Assembly: GCF_004168035.1 (NCBI RefSeq)
Contig: NZ_SDPU01000011.1
Coordinates: 1-51,632, forward strand
Origin: Nocardioides iriomotensis
Lineage (GTDB): Bacteria; Actinomycetota; Actinomycetes; Propionibacteriales; Nocardioidaceae
DNA: 51,632 nucleotides
Direction: 5' to 3'
The notes beneath the pieces were generated by a model. It saw only the letters and a list, made by a program, of their open reading frames with translations. It was not told where the DNA came from and did no database searches. The translations under genes were made by a program, and so were the position numbers. Positions within the stretch are counted from its first letter, which is position 1. Every line of letters starts with the position of its first letter. This document shows positions 24,889 through 32,730 of this stretch, one piece after another.

Positions 24889-25371
24889 ATGGTGCGCCAA
24901 CCCGTTCCTCCATCGACACCTAAGCTCCGGGTCAGCCGCCGGCTGGCGATACTGCTGGATGACCTGGTGCGGATCCCGGGGACGAAGCAGGGGGTCGGCC
25001 TCGATGCGTTGCTTGGCCTCGTCCCGGGTTTCGGTGACCTGGTCGGGTCGGGAATCTCGGGGGCGATCATGTTCGACGCCGTTCGCGCTCGGGTGCCCGT
25101 CTCGGTACTGGCCCAGATGGCTTGGAACCTGTTGCTCGATGCGGCCCTCGGGCTGGTGCCCCTCGCCGGCGACGTGGTGGACGTCGCCCATCGCGCCAAC
25201 GTCCGCAACTACCGTCTGCTGGAGAAGGCTGTCGCCGCGAACCCAGACCCGGGCCCGCCCACGGTGGGCTACGTCCTGGTCGCGCTTGCGCTCACCGTGC
25301 TGCCGCTCCTGGTCACCGTCGCGCTGGGTGTGCTGGCCCTCGTGCTCCTGTTCCGGTGGGTGACCGGCTGA
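24889..25371 (+). CDS. DUF4112 membrane protein
   Basis: 160 aa from the ATG at 24889; the GTG at 24841 is possible. The DUF4112 core is distinctive: LAILLDDLVRIPGTKQGVGL, DALLGLVPGFGDLVGSGISG, MAWNLLLDAALGLVPLAGDV, VDVAHRANVRNYRLLEK. A C-terminal hydrophobic helix (VALALTVLPLLVTVALGVLA) anchors it. The function of the family is unknown. It is intact. Confidence 0.82.
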   Translation: MVRQPVPPSTPKLRVSRRLAILLDDLVRIPGTKQGVGLDALLGLVPGFGDLVGSGISGAIMFDAVRARVPVSVLAQMAWNLLLDAALGLVPLAGDVVDVAHRANVRNYRLLEKAVAANPDPGPPTVGYVLVALALTVLPLLVTVALGVLALVLLFRWVTG

Positions 25372-25503
25372 CGCCAGAGCGAAGGACGCTGAGCCAACGT
25401 CACGTGTTCTCCGCAGATCCGTCAAGTCGAGGGCGCCCGGCAGGCGGCGGAAAGGCACACCTCGAAGTCGCGCTGATCGCGCAGAGTCGGGCGTGCCGGA
25501 TGA

Positions 25504-25952
25504 TCACTGGAGACCGTTCCACCCCCATCGTGGGGTCGGGCCTGGATCACCCAGGTCGGTCCCGGCCGGATCCTGCGAGACGCTTTGGGCGATGGCGGTT
25601 CCCCACTCGAAGTAGTCCATCAACGACTGACCTAGCGCGGCACGTCCGGGGAGGACCTCCTCAACAGCCTCGGCCATGAGTTCCAGCCATCGCTGCCGGT
25701 GATCGTCGCGGATGCCGAGGCCGAGGTGGCTTCGGAGCAGGGCCGGGTGTCCGCCTAGGTTCTCCGTGAACCCTGCCGGTCCGCCGAAGACCTCTGCCAG
25801 CCACACTGCGACGTGGTCGACATGGGTGGGTGTGAAGTGCGCGAACACGGGAGCCAGCAGCTCGTCGGCGAGCACCCGTTACACAAAAACGCGGTGCTCA
25901 GCCGTTGCAGACCGTCCCGGCCACCGATCTCGTCGTACAGCGTCGGACTCAC
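25504..25952 (-). pseudogene. Group II truncated haemoglobin, frameshifted
   Basis: The N-terminal part from the GTG at 25952 reads SPTLYDEIGGRDGLQRLSTAF, the start of a bacterial truncated globin (TrbN/O type). After about residue 23 the frame shifts at a T5 run near 25891. The remainder, VLADELLAPVFAHFTPTHVD, WLAEVFGGPAGFTENLGGH and the C-terminus, continues in another frame to 25504. One missing (or two extra) bases would explain it. Either the gene is inactivated or the T-run is miscalled; the downstream frame otherwise looks well conserved. A working protein would bind haem and O2/NO. Confidence 0.75.
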
Positions 25953-26073
25953 GATTACATGATGACGCGTTGGAACCACGACCCTTGGCCGAGCACTCAT
26001 CGGCGCGGTCGAACTTCACTGTCGGCGGCAGATCCGGACGCAGCCCATGAGTCATCGCTCCTAAGATGCGCAG

Positions 26074-26514
26074 ATGGAGGATGGGGCCGATCCGGGACCG
26101 GTTCCCGTTGCGTGGTGGCGCTTCCTCGGCGTCGGCGCAATGATGGTCACCCTGTACGTCGGCGTCCGCGCTTTGTCCACGCCTCACCAGACGCACCCAA
26201 CCCTCCTTGTCCCCGCCGTTCTTCTAGGTGGCGCCGTTGGCCTCCTGGCCGGACGACAAGAAGTGCTCGTTCTGACGACGCCCCGGCGGAGGGGACACCG
26301 CGGGCGCAGGAGGCGACGCGCCATGTCGAAGTCCTCCGCGCGGTCGTACGTGGCGGGCCTCGTGGGTAGCGCCCTGATCCTTGCGCAAGCGCTGTCGGCT
26401 GGCGCGATGGAATGGATGTTGCTCGGCGGCGTCGCGCTGATGGTCGGTGGCGCAGCGCGCGCCTGGGTCAGGGCACGCCACCAGGAACGGGTCGAGTCCC
26501 ATACGGCTGGCTGA
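26074..26514 (+). CDS. Hypothetical membrane protein
   Basis: 146 aa, ATG. It has two hydrophobic helices in the first half (FLGVGAMMVTLYVGVRAL, LLVPAVLLGGAVGLLAG), a very basic cytoplasmic loop (TTPRRRGHRGRRRRRAMSK) and two further helices (YVAGLVGSALILAQALSAGA, WMLLGGVALMVGGAARAWV). No family is recognised. It is convergent with the next membrane-protein gene, with motif copy 4 in between. Confidence 0.6.
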   Translation: MEDGADPGPVPVAWWRFLGVGAMMVTLYVGVRALSTPHQTHPTLLVPAVLLGGAVGLLAGRQEVLVLTTPRRRGHRGRRRRRAMSKSSARSYVAGLVGSALILAQALSAGAMEWMLLGGVALMVGGAARAWVRARHQERVESHTAG

Positions 26515-26568
26515 CGTCGCGCACGAAAGCCGCCACGAACGTACGGATCTCGGCGTGAGACTGGAAGT

Positions 26569-26599
26569 CTGCGTCCTCCCTGGCGGCGGAGTGACGCAG
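26569..26599 (+). repeat. 17-base intergenic motif, copy 4, within a hairpin
   Basis: GCGGCGGAGTGACGCAG occupies 26583-26599. CTGCGTCCTCC (26569-26579) pairs with GGAG-T-GACGCAG (26588-26599) as an 11-bp stem with a one-base bulge. A longer-range partner (GCGCAC at 26519, GCCGCC at 26529) is also present. It lies between convergent genes, so it might also serve as a terminator. Confidence 0.6.
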
Positions 26600-26626
26600 T
26601 TCGGTGGGGGCCGTCGAACTCCTCGC

Positions 26627-27100
26627 CTAGTCCTGTGACGACCGGGTGCGGTGGGGTCCTCGGAAGAACTGGCTGTAGGTGCCTACCAACGTCACCACCG
26701 CGGCGAGGAACAGCGCGAGCCACAGCACCACGGCCCACGTCGTCAGCATTCCCCAGACGAACAACGCCGGGAAGATCCAGAAGGCCCACCACGCCCATGG
26801 ATCTCCGGCCCGAAACCAGCGCACCGCGACGAAGATGGTCAACGCTCCGAGGGCCATCTCCATCCCTCCGGAGGCCCTGAAGTCGTCCGCGAGGTAAGCG
26901 ACGACGTCCGGATCCGACGTGTATGCGCGCCAGTGGTCGGGTTCCGCAGAGGGAAGCACGACCATGTACAAGCCATGCGCCGCGATCAGAAGACCGAAGA
27001 ACAGGAACAACACCCAGGCATTGACAGGACCTGACCCGGGCTGGTCCGTCCGTGGCGACCCACCGCCGGGGATGTTCACTCGTGCATTCTGGCGCGTCAT
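26627..27100 (-). CDS. Hypothetical membrane protein
   Basis: 157 aa from the ATG at 27100. After a Gly/Pro-rich N-terminus there are four hydrophobic segments: VLFLFFGLLIAAHGLYMVVL, MEMALGALTIFVAVRWF, WAWWAFWIFPALFVWGMLTT and WLALFLAAVVTLVGTYSQFF. An acidic outer loop follows the first helix (SAEPDHWRAYTSDPDVVAYL). No known family is recognised. It is flanked by motif copies 4 and 5. Confidence 0.65.
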   Translation of the reverse strand: MTRQNARVNIPGGGSPRTDQPGSGPVNAWVLFLFFGLLIAAHGLYMVVLPSAEPDHWRAYTSDPDVVAYLADDFRASGGMEMALGALTIFVAVRWFRAGDPWAWWAFWIFPALFVWGMLTTWAVVLWLALFLAAVVTLVGTYSQFFRGPHRTRSSQD

Positions 27101-27295
27101 GCGGACAGTCGAGAAGAGCTTGAGGTGAGCCGCCGCCAGGCTGACCCTCAGCCCGGAGCCGGTGCCGTGCCGTTGATGCACCACGAGGGAGAATTCTGGG
27201 GACTCTTGTGAAAGCGGTCCGTTTCCAGGCAGATCCAGGCTCCTGATGGCTTGCAGCGGACCCTGAGTGGGTCGCGAATTGTGGGCGCCCGTGTC

Positions 27296-27312
27296 GCGGC
27301 GGTTAGACGCAG
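27296..27312 (+). repeat. 17-base intergenic motif, copy 5
   Basis: GCGGCGGTTAGACGCAG, in the 375-base gap (27101-27475) between divergent genes, which otherwise shows nothing I can name. This copy alone contains a GTTAGAC, matching the integron R' consensus GTTRRRY. Confidence 0.6.
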
Positions 27313-27475
27313 TCTGTCGTCCGCCGGAGTGGTCGTTGGGGGCTCGTTATAGATACGATCCCAAGATCATCCGGAGACCCACATGCTCCGATTCGGGCAG
27401 AGTGGTTTAGCCGTGAACCCATCGTGCCGGGCTGGATATAAGCCAGTTGAGCACGCGGCCAGGAGGAATGCCGCG

Positions 27476-27712
27476 ATGCTCCGCTGCCCGAACGTCCCCT
27501 ACCCATCTCAGTGGCAAGCAGAGCGCGCTCTGCATGCCATTCAGATCTCCAGCCAGGCGAACGGTCGCACGCCTCCAACTGGCTCCTATTGGTGCGGGCC
27601 TTGTCGGGCGTGGCACCTGACGTCGAAGTCCTCGAGCCGACCTGCGCCCTGGGCCCTTACAAGAGGCCCCGGGGCGGCCAGGCGTAGATGCCGGACAAGG
27701 CACGCCTTTTGA
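27476..27712 (+). CDS. Small zinc-ribbon protein of mobile-element type
   Basis: 78 aa from the ATG at 27476, selected because AGGAGG lies nine bases upstream; the frame is open from 27383. The core LRCPNVPYPSQWQAERALHA, followed by SYWCGPCRAWHLTSK, matches a widespread small actinobacterial protein pattern (Cys pair ... YPS-WQAERAL ... Y-C-C--WHLTS), often encoded near phages and integrases. One zinc site is likely. It is convergent with, and almost touches, the broken integrase gene (two-base gap to the end of its longer frame). The function is unknown. Confidence 0.65.
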   Translation: MLRCPNVPYPSQWQAERALHAIQISSQANGRTPPTGSYWCGPCRAWHLTSKSSSRPAPWALTRGPGAARRRCRTRHAF

Positions 27713-27722
27713 AGTCAATCTG

Positions 27723-28650
27723 CTAGACGCCGGCGACATAGGCCGTGAGGAAGTGGACCCCGTGGCGGTCGAGGTTGCCGCGGGCGCGGTCGTAGTGCTC
27801 TGTGGTGCGGGGGTCGGCGTGCCGGGCGAGGATCTGCGCGTCGCGGAGTGGCACGCCGGCGTCGAGGGCGTTGGTGATGGCGGCGTGGCGGAGGGAGTGT
27901 GGGCTGATGTGCCGCGGAATGGCCGCTGCTCGGGCGATGCGTTGGACCATCCGGTAGATGTCGCGGCGGTCGACCGGGTTTGCCGGAATTGGGGCGCAGG
28001 ATCAGCCGCCCGGTTGTGCGTTCTCCTCGGCAGGCCTCAAGCGCGCGGAGCACGGGGACGGTGATCGGCATCGTCGCGGGCTTGGTTCCCTTGCCGATGA
28101 GGTGCAGGACGCGATGTCCGCGCAGGGTCTCGGCGTAGTCCTCGATGCGGACCGCGGCCGCTTCGGAGGCACGCAGCGCGTTGATGCCGAGCAGATAGGC
28201 CAGGGCCCCGTGGTGGACGGTGATGGTCTGGGCGACTTGGAGGAACCGGATGAGTTCGAGGCGGTCGAGTCCCTGCGTCCGTGACTCGTCGATGTGCACC
28301 TTGGGCAGCCTGGCGTAGACGGCGGGATCGGCGGGGGTGAGGCCGTCGATGTGAGCGAACCGAAAGAACCCGCGTACGCCGTGCATCATCGTGTTGATCG
28401 AGGAGGGCATCAGACCGGTTTCGCCGAGGTGGCAGATGTAGAGCTCGACGTGGGCGCGTTCGATCCCGATGAGCGGGTCCAGCCGGTTGGTTTCGCACCA
28501 GCTGAACCAGCGCCGCAGTTGGTAGGCGTACAGGTTGTGCGTGGGTCCTGCGTATCGGGCCAGGAAGGACACCGCCGCGAGTTGGGCGGGTGTCATGGTG
28601 GCGGGCTGGAACGGCAGCAGAGCTCCCGCAGCGGTGTGACTAGTGGTCAT
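27723..28650 (-). pseudogene. Tyrosine recombinase/integrase, frameshifted
   Basis: From the ATG at 28650 the core-binding domain (TMTPAQLAAVSFLARYAGPT, YAYQLRRWFSWCETNRLDPL) and the start of the catalytic domain (INALRASEAAAVR with the first Arg; GKGTKPATMPI with Lys) read in one frame. At about 27972-27978 one extra base shifts the frame. The rest (DIYRMVQRIARAAAIPRHIS, HSLRHAAITNALDAG with H-x-x-R, LARHADPRTTEHYDRA with the final His and Tyr) is intact in the other frame. All catalytic residues exist, but not in one polypeptide, so the gene is broken or misread. It is probably the recombinase of this island. Confidence 0.85.
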
Positions 28651-28822
28651 GCTGTCCTCGCGCGGCGATGTCAGGAACACGTCCGCGCTCGCCGCCGACG
28701 CGGCTGTGCTTCTTCGCCGGGACGCTAGAGCCCACAAGCCGGGGCGTGTCAGCGCCCACCCGCACTCAGTTGGTTCGGCGTTCGGCGGATCTTGGTCGCG
28801 GTCACGAGCTACGGTCTCGGGC

Positions 28823-29698
28823 ATGCACGACCAGGGGGAGACTGACGAGAAGCGCATGCGCCTGCGGTACGCCGGTGTGTGCCGGGTCTGTGATCGCGAG
28901 CTGCCGGCGCGGACCGAAGCGATCTACGAGCGATCCAACAGGACCGTCCGATGCCTCACCCACCACACCTCGCCTGCCGCAGCCATCAGTCCCCCGGCGA
29001 CCCCTATGCCCACAGACGAGGCCAGGGACGCAGTGGAGGCGACCATGACCGTCGACCCCGGAATCCCGGGAGCGTCCGCCCGCCGTGAGTTCGAGCGACG
29101 TCGGGCCACCCGAGAAGATCGCATCCGGGCACGGCACCCGAAGCTCGGCGGCTTGATCCTCGCCTGGAGTGATGAGCCGCAGTCCACCACGGCGTGGGAC
29201 ACCGGGGCCGACGGCGAAGAGCGGCTCGGCAGGAGCCTGAATGAACTCGCCGGTGACTCATTGCATGTGCTGCACGACCGACGGATACCCCGGAGCCGGG
29301 CCAACATCGACCACCTCGCCGTCACGCCGAACGGGGTGTTCGTGATCGACGCCAAGAAGTACAACGGTCGCCCTCAGCTCAAGGTCGAGGGTGGGCTCAT
29401 CCGGCCTCGCGTCGAGAAGCTCATGGTTGGCAGCCGAGACTGCACGAAGCTAGTCGACGGCGTGCTCAAGCAAGTCGACCTCGTGCGTGACATCGTCGGC
29501 GCGAACGTCCCAGTACACGGTGTCTTGTGCTTCGTCGCGGCCGACTGGCCACTGATCGGCGGAGCCTTCATGACGCGCGGCATCGACGTCCTCTGGCCCA
29601 ACAGGCTGTACCCACGTCTGATGAGCAAGGGTCCTCTCGGCTCAAGCGAGCTTCAGGAACTACACCGAGAGCTGGCCTCGGCGCTGCCGCCGGCCTGA
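28823..29698 (+). CDS. NERD-domain nuclease-related protein with N-terminal zinc ribbon
   Basis: 291 aa from the ATG at 28823. A Cys-rich N-terminus (CRVCDRELPARTEAIYERSN followed by VRCLTH) may bind zinc. After a linker comes a NERD domain: GEERLGRSLNELAGDSLHVL, NIDHLAVTPNGVFVIDAKKY. The D...DAK pattern is the PD-(D/E)XK-like catalytic core, so it is probably a DNase or nucleic-acid-binding protein. NERD proteins with zinc ribbons are common in actinobacterial accessory regions. It is divergent from the integrase. Confidence 0.8.
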   Translation: MHDQGETDEKRMRLRYAGVCRVCDRELPARTEAIYERSNRTVRCLTHHTSPAAAISPPATPMPTDEARDAVEATMTVDPGIPGASARREFERRRATREDRIRARHPKLGGLILAWSDEPQSTTAWDTGADGEERLGRSLNELAGDSLHVLHDRRIPRSRANIDHLAVTPNGVFVIDAKKYNGRPQLKVEGGLIRPRVEKLMVGSRDCTKLVDGVLKQVDLVRDIVGANVPVHGVLCFVAADWPLIGGAFMTRGIDVLWPNRLYPRLMSKGPLGSSELQELHRELASALPPA

Positions 29699-29799
29699 CC
29701 GTGCTGAGCGCGCCAGAGGACGTACGCGCGAAACGAGCGACGACACCGCGCAACGGTGCTCGTCCATCTCTCAATCGACAGCCTGCGGGAGGATGAGGC

Positions 29800-30396
29800 A
29801 TGACCATGGCCATGGACTCCGTCGTTGCCGACGCCCTGAAGGAACTGGCAGGGACCAGGCATCCCCGCGCCGACGCCGTTCATCAGGTTGCCAGGAGACC
29901 CGGGCTTTACGCGTTCTACGGCGACGCAGACGCCTGGACGGACCTCGGGCTCACTCCCGCTTTCCAAAGCCAGCCGCTGTACGTAGGGAAGGCAGAGAAG
30001 AGCCTCAACGGACGTGACGTCGGCACCCATTTCGCGACGGGAAGGACTGGCTCCTCCACTGTGCGGCGCAGCCTGGCGGCCCTGCTTGCCGACGAACTCG
30101 CATTAGTTCCAGTTCCACGCAACCTGATCAAGCCCGACGGCAGCGCCAACTTTGCCCTCGACATGACAAGTGACGAGCGACTGAGCACCTGGATGGAACA
30201 ACGTCTGCGCCTAGCCACTTGGGTCAAGCCGGACGAAGCAATTCTGGACGACATCGAAACCGCCGTCGTGCGCAAACTCCGGCCGCCGTTGAATCTCGAC
30301 AAGGTCGGCGAACCGAGAGAGCGGCTGCGGGAAGCCAGGAAACGCCTGGCCGACATCTCTCGGGCATGGGAACCGACAGGCCGCAACCTCGAATGA
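29800..30396 (+). CDS. GIY-YIG nuclease-domain protein
   Basis: 198 aa, start at the first of three in-frame ATGs (GGGAGG upstream). The GIY-YIG core reads GLYAFYGD ... PLYVGKAEKSLNGRD, then a His (THFATGRTG) and STVRRSLAALLADEL, with the metal-ligand Glu probably in DIETAVVRKLRPPLN. Such stand-alone proteins cut DNA or RNA with a single metal. It is upstream of and parallel to the DUF3800/RT pair, 242 bases away, with motif copy 6 between. Involvement in defence is possible but unproven. Confidence 0.78.
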   Translation: MTMAMDSVVADALKELAGTRHPRADAVHQVARRPGLYAFYGDADAWTDLGLTPAFQSQPLYVGKAEKSLNGRDVGTHFATGRTGSSTVRRSLAALLADELALVPVPRNLIKPDGSANFALDMTSDERLSTWMEQRLRLATWVKPDEAILDDIETAVVRKLRPPLNLDKVGEPRERLREARKRLADISRAWEPTGRNLE

Positions 30397-30437
30397 CCCC
30401 TCGAACCCCTCGGCTCGCTCCAGCAGCCCGCACGGAC

Positions 30438-30454
30438 GCGGCGGAGTGACGCAG
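30438..30454 (+). repeat. 17-base intergenic motif, copy 6
   Basis: GCGGCGGAGTGACGCAG, identical to copy 4. GCGGC pairs with GCCGC at 30458-30462, and CCGCAC (30428-30433) with GTGCGG (30466-30471), giving a local hairpin. Further on, GCCCAG-GGT-CTGGGC at 30501-30515 forms another short perfect hairpin. Confidence 0.65.
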
Positions 30455-30638
30455 ATTGCCGCTTCGTGCGGATAGCAGTGTTGACGGCCGACGACAGGGC
30501 GCCCAGGGTCTGGGCAACCCACAAGTCGTGGAAGCAGCCCTCAAGCGGAAGACGCGTGACGCGAGGAATCCACACTGATCTTTGCGATGCTAGCGGCGTG
30601 GCAACGAACTTGATCGCGACAGCATTGGCTTCCACCCG

Positions 30639-31382
30639 GTGAGTACCACAGGCTTCGATGACAGCGATCTGCACGATCCAGCGGGCTCGGTGCTGGTGCT
30701 GGTGGACGAGAGCTACAGCCCATTCGTGGCCGCAGCGGCGATCGTCATCGAGTCAAGCGAGGCTCGCCGACTGAATGCTGACGTCGAGGCGCTATACACG
30801 ACATGGCGGCGGACCTTCTATCTCGACGGTCTACCGAGCTTCGAAGAATTCCGGCGTCGAGGATTTCACGCATCATCAGACCCGCGGGAAGTACGGTCGG
30901 CATTCGTTGACTTCCTGGCCGACAACTTGGCGTTCAAGACATTTATCGTGTACAGCGATGGGTCGTCGATGCCTGAGCTGTCGGAAAAGCAGCGACTGAT
31001 GATGGTCCTCGATCGACTCTTGCGAGACGTTCTCCGCACCTACCACGGAAGGCCCAAGGTTACGGTCCTCTTCGAGTCAGCCGAAGACTTGAACAAGTAT
31101 TTCAGGCGAGTAGCAACAAGGGCTGCGACCGCGACCCGACGACACGGCCCAGAGGTGCAAGTCATGTTCGGCATGAAGCGGGAGCCAAGCCTGTTGGCCC
31201 TCCCCGACTACGTCCTCCACGTGTTCAATCAGTGGCGCACACGTCAAGGAGACGAACCCGCGGTACTGGATCCACTGAACTTTGAGTCAAGATTCTTTCG
31301 ATCGATTGAGGGGTCGCTCTCGGTAGCGCGCTCGATTGATGGCTCCCGCGTCATTCGCCGCGGTTTCGGCATCCAGCGTTGA
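30639..31382 (+). CDS. DUF3800-like protein (retron-associated effector candidate)
   Basis: 247 aa from GTG. The N-terminus SVLVLVDESYSPFVAAAAIV carries the D-E-S signature of DUF3800, a family with an RNase H-like fold. FHASSDPREVRSAFVDFLAD and the late LLALPDYVLHVFNQWR fit its later conserved segments (the ADY/LAD position is LPDYV here). It is followed after 108 bases by a retron-type reverse transcriptase in the same direction. DUF3800 proteins occur next to or fused with RTs in what has been classified as type VII retrons. G+C and codon bias are lower than in the surrounding chromosome, a sign of transfer. Confidence 0.7.
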   Translation: MSTTGFDDSDLHDPAGSVLVLVDESYSPFVAAAAIVIESSEARRLNADVEALYTTWRRTFYLDGLPSFEEFRRRGFHASSDPREVRSAFVDFLADNLAFKTFIVYSDGSSMPELSEKQRLMMVLDRLLRDVLRTYHGRPKVTVLFESAEDLNKYFRRVATRAATATRRHGPEVQVMFGMKREPSLLALPDYVLHVFNQWRTRQGDEPAVLDPLNFESRFFRSIEGSLSVARSIDGSRVIRRGFGIQR

Positions 31383-31397
31383 TAGACTTACCGACGC

Positions 31398-31471
31398 ACC
31401 GGGGGTGGAGCCACGAGGTGTGCGAGTCGCACGCGTTGGATTGCATAGCAGGCGCAGGGCCCACCCCCGGT
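31398..31471 (+). ncRNA. Candidate retron msr-msd RNA
   Basis: The gap between the DUF3800 and RT genes holds an 11-bp perfect outer inverted repeat (ACCGGGGGTGG at 31398-31408, complement at 31461-31471), as expected for retron a1/a2 arms. The left arm is followed at once by AGC (31409-31411), the usual context of the branching guanosine. A hairpin GTGTGCG-AGT-CGCACGC (31418-31434) resembles an msr stem. The rest is only about 26 nt, so the msd would be very short. Position and strand fit a retron. The assignment is inference. Confidence 0.5.
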
Positions 31472-31490
31472 CGCATCGAGCGGAGAGTGG

Positions 31491-32480
31491 ATGTTTGAGG
31501 TCGACGTCGAAACCCTGGCGAGCGCCAGCTACATGAAGTCCGCTGACGTGCTGGTTCGTTGGGGCGAGATGCTGCTCATCGAGGGCCTCGGTTACACGCG
31601 CATTGCCGTGCCGCAGAAGCGACGACGCCCTCGAGAGGTGCTGCGACCAAACATTGGGCTGGACCGAGTGCTCAAACATCTCAGATTGGGTCTCGCGTCC
31701 ACGTCGGGTTACGAGGCCCCGGACGAGGTTCACGGGTTCGTACAGGGGCGTGGCACCGTTACCAATGCTGCGTGCCACCTGGCTCAGGACGTCGTGCTGA
31801 AAGTCGACATCAAAGACTTTTTCGATTCGATTGGGAGTGAAGAAGTCTGCTCAGCGCTCACCCGATTCGGCTTTACTGACGAATGTGCGGAACTCGTCGC
31901 ATCAGTCACACTTGTTGACGGAAAGCTAGCCCAGGGATTCAGCACTAGTCCTCTACTCTCGAACATCGCTTTCCACGCGACAGATGAAGCATTAGCGGGA
32001 TTCGCGCACACTCGCGGGGTTACGTTTACTCGTTATGTGGACGACCTAGCTTTTTCGGGAACCAAGGATGCAATTGACGATGAGTTCTTGGAGTCTCTGG
32101 ACGTCCAACTTGGGAACGTTGGGTGGCGCATCAACCCCGCCAAAACTCGATTCATGAGGCGCGGTGGTCCACAATTCGTCACCGGGCTTTACGTCGGGGA
32201 TCACGCTGGAGCTCACATCCCAAGGCCCATGAAGGAGCGACTTCGTCGCGAGTTGTACTTCGCCGAGAGGTTCGGTGTCAGCGACGCCCGACAGAGGTCG
32301 CCAAGGCCCATGAGCATCGAGCGTCTCGCCGGCTGGGTTCACTACGCGGCGCATGCCGATCCAGCATTCGGGCTGCCACTTCGAGATCGTTGGCAGCGCA
32401 TCGCTCCGGCTCTCGATTCATACGTGCCTGGTCCAGACTGGGACCTGTTGGACGACATCGAGTTTCCCGACGATTGGTAG
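31491..32480 (+). CDS. Retron-type reverse transcriptase
   Basis: 329 aa; ATG with GGAGAG upstream. RT motifs in order: HGFVQGRGTVTNAACHL (about 81-97), VLKVDIKDFFDSI with the first catalytic Asp at about 106, LAQGFSTSPLLSNI (LPQG variant), FTRYVDDLAFSG with YVDD at about 182-185 in place of the usual YADD, WRINPAKTRF, and QFVTGLYVG, the VTG motif that marks retron RTs. The C-terminal thumb is basic. No protease or integrase domain is fused. With the preceding DUF3800 gene and the structured gap it forms a probable retron/anti-phage unit. G+C is lower than in core genes. Confidence 0.88.
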   Translation: MFEVDVETLASASYMKSADVLVRWGEMLLIEGLGYTRIAVPQKRRRPREVLRPNIGLDRVLKHLRLGLASTSGYEAPDEVHGFVQGRGTVTNAACHLAQDVVLKVDIKDFFDSIGSEEVCSALTRFGFTDECAELVASVTLVDGKLAQGFSTSPLLSNIAFHATDEALAGFAHTRGVTFTRYVDDLAFSGTKDAIDDEFLESLDVQLGNVGWRINPAKTRFMRRGGPQFVTGLYVGDHAGAHIPRPMKERLRRELYFAERFGVSDARQRSPRPMSIERLAGWVHYAAHADPAFGLPLRDRWQRIAPALDSYVPGPDWDLLDDIEFPDDW

Positions 32481-32680
32481 CGCCACAGGCGGACGGAGGG
32501 GCTGATCTCGCTGAACACGGCCGTGTTCGGACTGGCGGAAATTCGCCACCCGATCGGGCGCGGCCATGGTCGCTCCACGAAGAGGGCGGCGCTCGAACGG
32601 CACGCCCGCTCGCGTTCAACGCCGCGGTCACGCTTACGGAGTTCCTCGACAACACCCTCTAGGATCGCAAGGCGCTCTAA

Positions 32681-32698
32681 CTGGGTGTGTCCCTATTG
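32681..32698 (+). repeat. Left terminal inverted repeat of the IS
   Basis: CTGGGTGTGTCCCTATTG, exact reverse complement of 34428-34445. Confidence 0.95.
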
Positions 32699-32730
32699 CA
32701 CGGACGGAGTCCGTGGTCACCGTGCGGGGC

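Noticed and set aside
29653-30030. Minus-strand frame opposite the GIY-YIG gene
   Set aside because: No start signal or family content; the sense-strand gene has a clear domain.
21193-30454. True integron with attC sites
   Set aside because: Four of six copies lack the GTT core of attC, no IntI-type integrase with its extra motif is recognisable, and gene orientation is mixed. I keep the motif as an unexplained repeat.
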